DNA of 8,065 bases from Chloroflexota bacterium (GTDB lineage Bacteria; Chloroflexota; Anaerolineae; Ardenticatenales; Ardenticatenaceae), in the NCBI GenBank assembly GCA_003520455.1, contig DOUV01000699.1, forward strand, positions 4,793 to 12,857. Reading direction: 5' to 3'. Shown here one piece after another: positions 5,730-8,065 of this stretch. Position 1 is the first letter of the stretch. Every line of letters starts with the position of its first letter. The position numbers were made by a program, and so were the translations under genes. Below the pieces are notes generated by a model. It had not been told where the DNA came from, ran no database searches, and worked only from the letters and a program-made list of their open reading frames with translations.

Positions 5730-6803
5730 TTACCCGAGCTGCTCGAGATTGCTGTACGGGACGAAGACGACCTCGCCGGAGTCCAGTTCGACTTCGCACC
5801 CGGCCAGTGGCAGGCCACTCTCGGTCGAGCGGCGGCCCGCGTCCAGCCGCACGATGTAGCCGATTCGCCCGAGGAGCGGGGGTGCTGCCAGGCGAACTTG
5901 TTGGGCCTCTGCCAGCGGCCCCAGCTCTCTGAGGGGCTGGCCCGGCTGGCCGAGTGGAACAAACAGCTCGGGCAGTCGGCGGCCCCAGCGGGCCTGGTAG
6001 CGCCCGTCCAACATCGCCTCGCGACCGTCGACTGCGGCCAGGCCTTCGAACAGCGGCATGGCGATAGGAATGGAGCCGAAGCCCTCCGTCAGTATCACTG
6101 GGAATGGTAGCGTCCGTACCAAATCGACCAGACCGTAGGGCATGGCGCCCAGGATCAGCCCGCGCACCTGCGCGGCCCGGGCCGCCTCCAGCCCCTCGCG
6201 CGTGATCGTAGCCCCACCCACAACGATGGTCCCGCGCACCGCGATGTCGATGTGCTCAGGTTGCAACATGGTGTCCGGCTCGCCGACCAGGACACGCAGG
6301 ACGCCGAAGCTCTCGCCGCCGCTGCCCCAGATGCCCTGAAAGAAGGCGCCGTTGCTCTCAACCACGGCTCCAAAACGGGGCATAATGTTGACAACCCGGC
6401 CAGGAGTGCCGGCCGCAATCTTCACGGGCCCGGGGGTGCTGGCGATCAGAAGCCGGCCGTGCTCGTCGATCGCCAGCACCTGACCGGCAACGGGTGCAAG
6501 AACCTCGCGCCGGCGCAGCAGCCGCTTGCGCGCTGCCAGCGGCTGGTTCACCGTCACTGCTTCCCCAGGCTGAACCAGGAGAGCGGCCTCGACCTGACTG
6601 CGGTCGAGGCCCAGTGTCGGGGCCAACTCGACGACGTGTACACTCCCCGGCCGCTCACCCTCGGCGATAAGCGAATCCGGTCCAACCTCCTGGCCGAGTC
6701 TCACGTGAACTGTGCCGGGCGCCGGCAGCATGCGCTCACGCCGCACGCGCGCCAGGTTGACCGCGTGGACTCGGGTGGGAAGCATCGCTTCAGGTTGCGC
6801 CAT
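5730..6803 (-). CDS. Unrecognised protein encoded next to a MutL/GlmL-type ATPase
   Basis: A 357-residue protein I cannot assign to a named family. It has no signal peptide or membrane helix and is rich in short beta strands. Residues 27-60 and 79-125 have the look of barrel-sandwich (lipoyl/biotinyl-like) segments, especially VLAPVAGQVLAIDEHGRLLI (101-120), but no Lys sits in a lipoyl-type tip motif. Residues 185-255 (IDIAVRGTIVVGGATI, VRGLILGAMPYGL, FPVILTEGFGSIPI) look like alternating strand and helix. The C-terminal 50 residues end in CEVELDSGEVVFVPYSNLEQ, resembling a small beta-barrel. The ATG at 6803 has AAGAGG 6 bases upstream; a GTG directly before it is less well spaced. It starts 26 bases after the MutL-like gene, so the two are surely cotranscribed and probably act together. 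Function unknown. Confidence 0.8.
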   Translation of the reverse strand: MAQPEAMLPTRVHAVNLARVRRERMLPAPGTVHVRLGQEVGPDSLIAEGERPGSVHVVELAPTLGLDRSQVEAALLVQPGEAVTVNQPLAARKRLLRRREVLAPVAGQVLAIDEHGRLLIASTPGPVKIAAGTPGRVVNIMPRFGAVVESNGAFFQGIWGSGGESFGVLRVLVGEPDTMLQPEHIDIAVRGTIVVGGATITREGLEAARAAQVRGLILGAMPYGLVDLVRTLPFPVILTEGFGSIPIAMPLFEGLAAVDGREAMLDGRYQARWGRRLPELFVPLGQPGQPLRELGPLAEAQQVRLAAPPLLGRIGYIVRLDAGRRSTESGLPLAGCEVELDSGEVVFVPYSNLEQLG

Positions 6804-6829
6804 CACACGCCTCTTGCGGCCACTTCACC

Positions 6830-8065
6830 TCAGGCCCCCATCTCCGACCACCATTGTTGGGCGCGGGCGCGGCGGGCGGCCAGATCGCCCTCCAGAGGAA
6901 GCGGACGGCCGCGGGCGTCGATAACCAGGCCCACCAGACCGCCGCGAACGGTTATTTCAGCTGGCTTGCCCGGACCGAAACCGATATCGAACCCACGAGC
7001 GGGATGCAAGGCCAACCGGGTGGTTTGGCCGGCCGGCAACCACTCGCGGTAGATCCGTCCGTACTCGACATTGACGTTATAGCCGCCCCCGTCGGGGAAC
7101 GTCATCCGAAAGCGCAGTGCCTCCGCCCCTGGTCGAGCGCTCCCGGCCGGGACGATCACCGTTCCCAAACTCTCCAAGAGTGGACCTGAGAGCAGATCGG
7201 CGGCCACGGCCGGCGCAGCCTCGGCCAGCACGCCGATCGCCGGTACGAGGCCGACCCGGTCGCGCAACAGATGGCTTACGCCGGTTGGCTGAAGACCATC
7301 CAGCGCTATCATCACAGCCTGGGAGGGGGTGGGCGCCTCGCGCAGGACTCCTCCCCCAAGCACGATGGTCTCGAAGGGAGGTAAGAGTCGTGAGCCGGCC
7401 GCAGTCAGGCCGTCGCCGGCGAAGAGGGCGAGGCCAGCCTGGGCCAGCGTCAGGCGGAGCGCTTCGCGCGCTGCCGCCTGGAGAAGCGCGAGGTGCTCTG
7501 GTGATTGCGGGCGTACGGATGGGCGGAGCTGATACGTCGCGAGCGCGTCCACCAGCGCAGCCGGATGTCTGCCCGCGGTCTCACCCTCACGGTTGCCTGC
7601 GACCCAGCCGAAGAGATCGAGGGGGGTGCGGTGAGCAAGAAGCTGGTCCAAACCAGTGCCGGTGCCGAGATCGGTTCGGACGACTGTCTGGGCTGCGCGC
7701 GGTCCCGAGGCCGCCACGAGCACCGTGTTCGCCGCCCCCACATCCACACTCAATACTCGCCGGCCACTTTGCCGGGCCAGGAAGCGGACCACCCGCGACA
7801 GCGCTTCGATGGTCGGCAAGATTGGCGCGCGAGTCCAACCCTTGACCGTACCGAGTCCAGGGACACGCGCCAGGCGCCGATCGCGAAAGAGGTCCTCAAG
7901 GACAGCCTGGGCGGCGTCGATTTGGGTAAGTGAACTGGCAGGCCGTACGTTTCCGGCAATCCGATACTCGACCACACTCGATAGAAGGGCGCCGACCCGG
8001 TCGGCCGCCGCCGCATTCCCCGCGAAAATCACTACCGGGCGCTCGGCCGCAGGCAGGGCTTCGGA
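6830..8065 (-). CDS. MutL/GlmL-family ASKHA ATPase, 5' end outside the window
   Basis: The visible 411 residues are the C-terminal part of a protein of the glutamate mutase accessory (MutL/GlmL) family. The frame stays open to the window edge and the start lies beyond it. The fragment begins with ERPVVIFAGNAAAADRV, a conserved family segment. LSVDVGAANTVLVAA (about 105-119) corresponds to the phosphate-1 motif of an ASKHA (actin/hexokinase-like) fold, and VLGGGVL (235-241) to the glycine-rich nucleotide-binding turn. The last 110 residues are a beta-rich extension ending in LVGLVIDARGRPLPL. GlmL is encoded between the subunits of B12-dependent glutamate mutase in clostridia and is thought to help reactivate it. 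No mutase subunit is in the window, so the substrate here is open. The phosphate-1 motif reads DVGAANT where I would expect DVGGATT, which may weaken nucleotide binding in this half. Confidence 0.85.
   Translation of the reverse strand, partial: SEALPAAERPVVIFAGNAAAADRVGALLSSVVEYRIAGNVRPASSLTQIDAAQAVLEDLFRDRRLARVPGLGTVKGWTRAPILPTIEALSRVVRFLARQSGRRVLSVDVGAANTVLVAASGPRAAQTVVRTDLGTGTGLDQLLAHRTPLDLFGWVAGNREGETAGRHPAALVDALATYQLRPSVRPQSPEHLALLQAAAREALRLTLAQAGLALFAGDGLTAAGSRLLPPFETIVLGGGVLREAPTPSQAVMIALDGLQPTGVSHLLRDRVGLVPAIGVLAEAAPAVAADLLSGPLLESLGTVIVPAGSARPGAEALRFRMTFPDGGGYNVNVEYGRIYREWLPAGQTTRLALHPARGFDIGFGPGKPAEITVRGGLVGLVIDARGRPLPLEGDLAARRARAQQWWSEMGA

Noticed and set aside
6252..7052. Plus-strand 266-residue frame
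   Set aside because: It is the high-GC antisense shadow of the two minus-strand genes, which have family motifs and proper ribosome-binding sites.
7117..7845. Plus-strand 242-residue Arg/Pro-rich frame
   Set aside because: Its composition is typical of an antisense frame in high-GC DNA; the MutL-like gene explains this region.

Overview
This window is about 60 % GC by eye, with seven protein genes or gene parts, an intein and two copies of a small inverted-repeat element. A Chloroflexota bacterium fits best, possibly a thermophile of the Thermomicrobia/Sphaerobacter type. The support is a HerA-type ATPase, a lipoprotein with a Thr/Pro linker and an SH3b-like end, and a MutL/GlmL-family ATPase followed by a companion protein. 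No rRNA or marker gene is present, so the taxonomy is inference.

Layout. Positions 1-116 hold no gene I can support, but 41-57 closely resembles one end of the repeat element. Copy A of the element lies at 117-280. A small cupin gene follows (349-675), then a 200-base spacer with a perfect inverted repeat beside a candidate promoter (780-829). Next is dcd, dCTP deaminase (877-2220), interrupted by an in-frame 257-residue intein (1231-2001) that is longer than the 190-residue enzyme it sits in. The intein has both splicing ends and a central HNH endonuclease-like segment whose key histidines seem to be lost. Repeat copy B (2217-2375) begins on the dcd stop codon. A Nudix hydrolase gene (2423-2902), a HerA-like ATPase (3093-4730) and a lipoprotein gene (4805-5641) follow on the plus strand. 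A hairpin (5645-5704) separates these from two minus-strand genes: an unrecognised 357-residue protein (5730-6803) and, upstream of it in the same operon, a MutL/GlmL-family protein cut by the window edge (6830-8065).

How the genes relate. Dcd makes dUTP from dCTP for thymidylate synthesis; the Nudix enzyme probably cleaves a nucleotide-type pyrophosphate; HerA proteins act in DNA end processing with NurA, which is not in the window. These are loosely nucleic-acid themed but do not form a clear pathway. The two minus-strand genes are tightly spaced and probably work together. The most interesting items are the intein in the dcd active site with its eroded endonuclease, the repeat family inserted at gene borders, and the unknown partner of the MutL-like ATPase.
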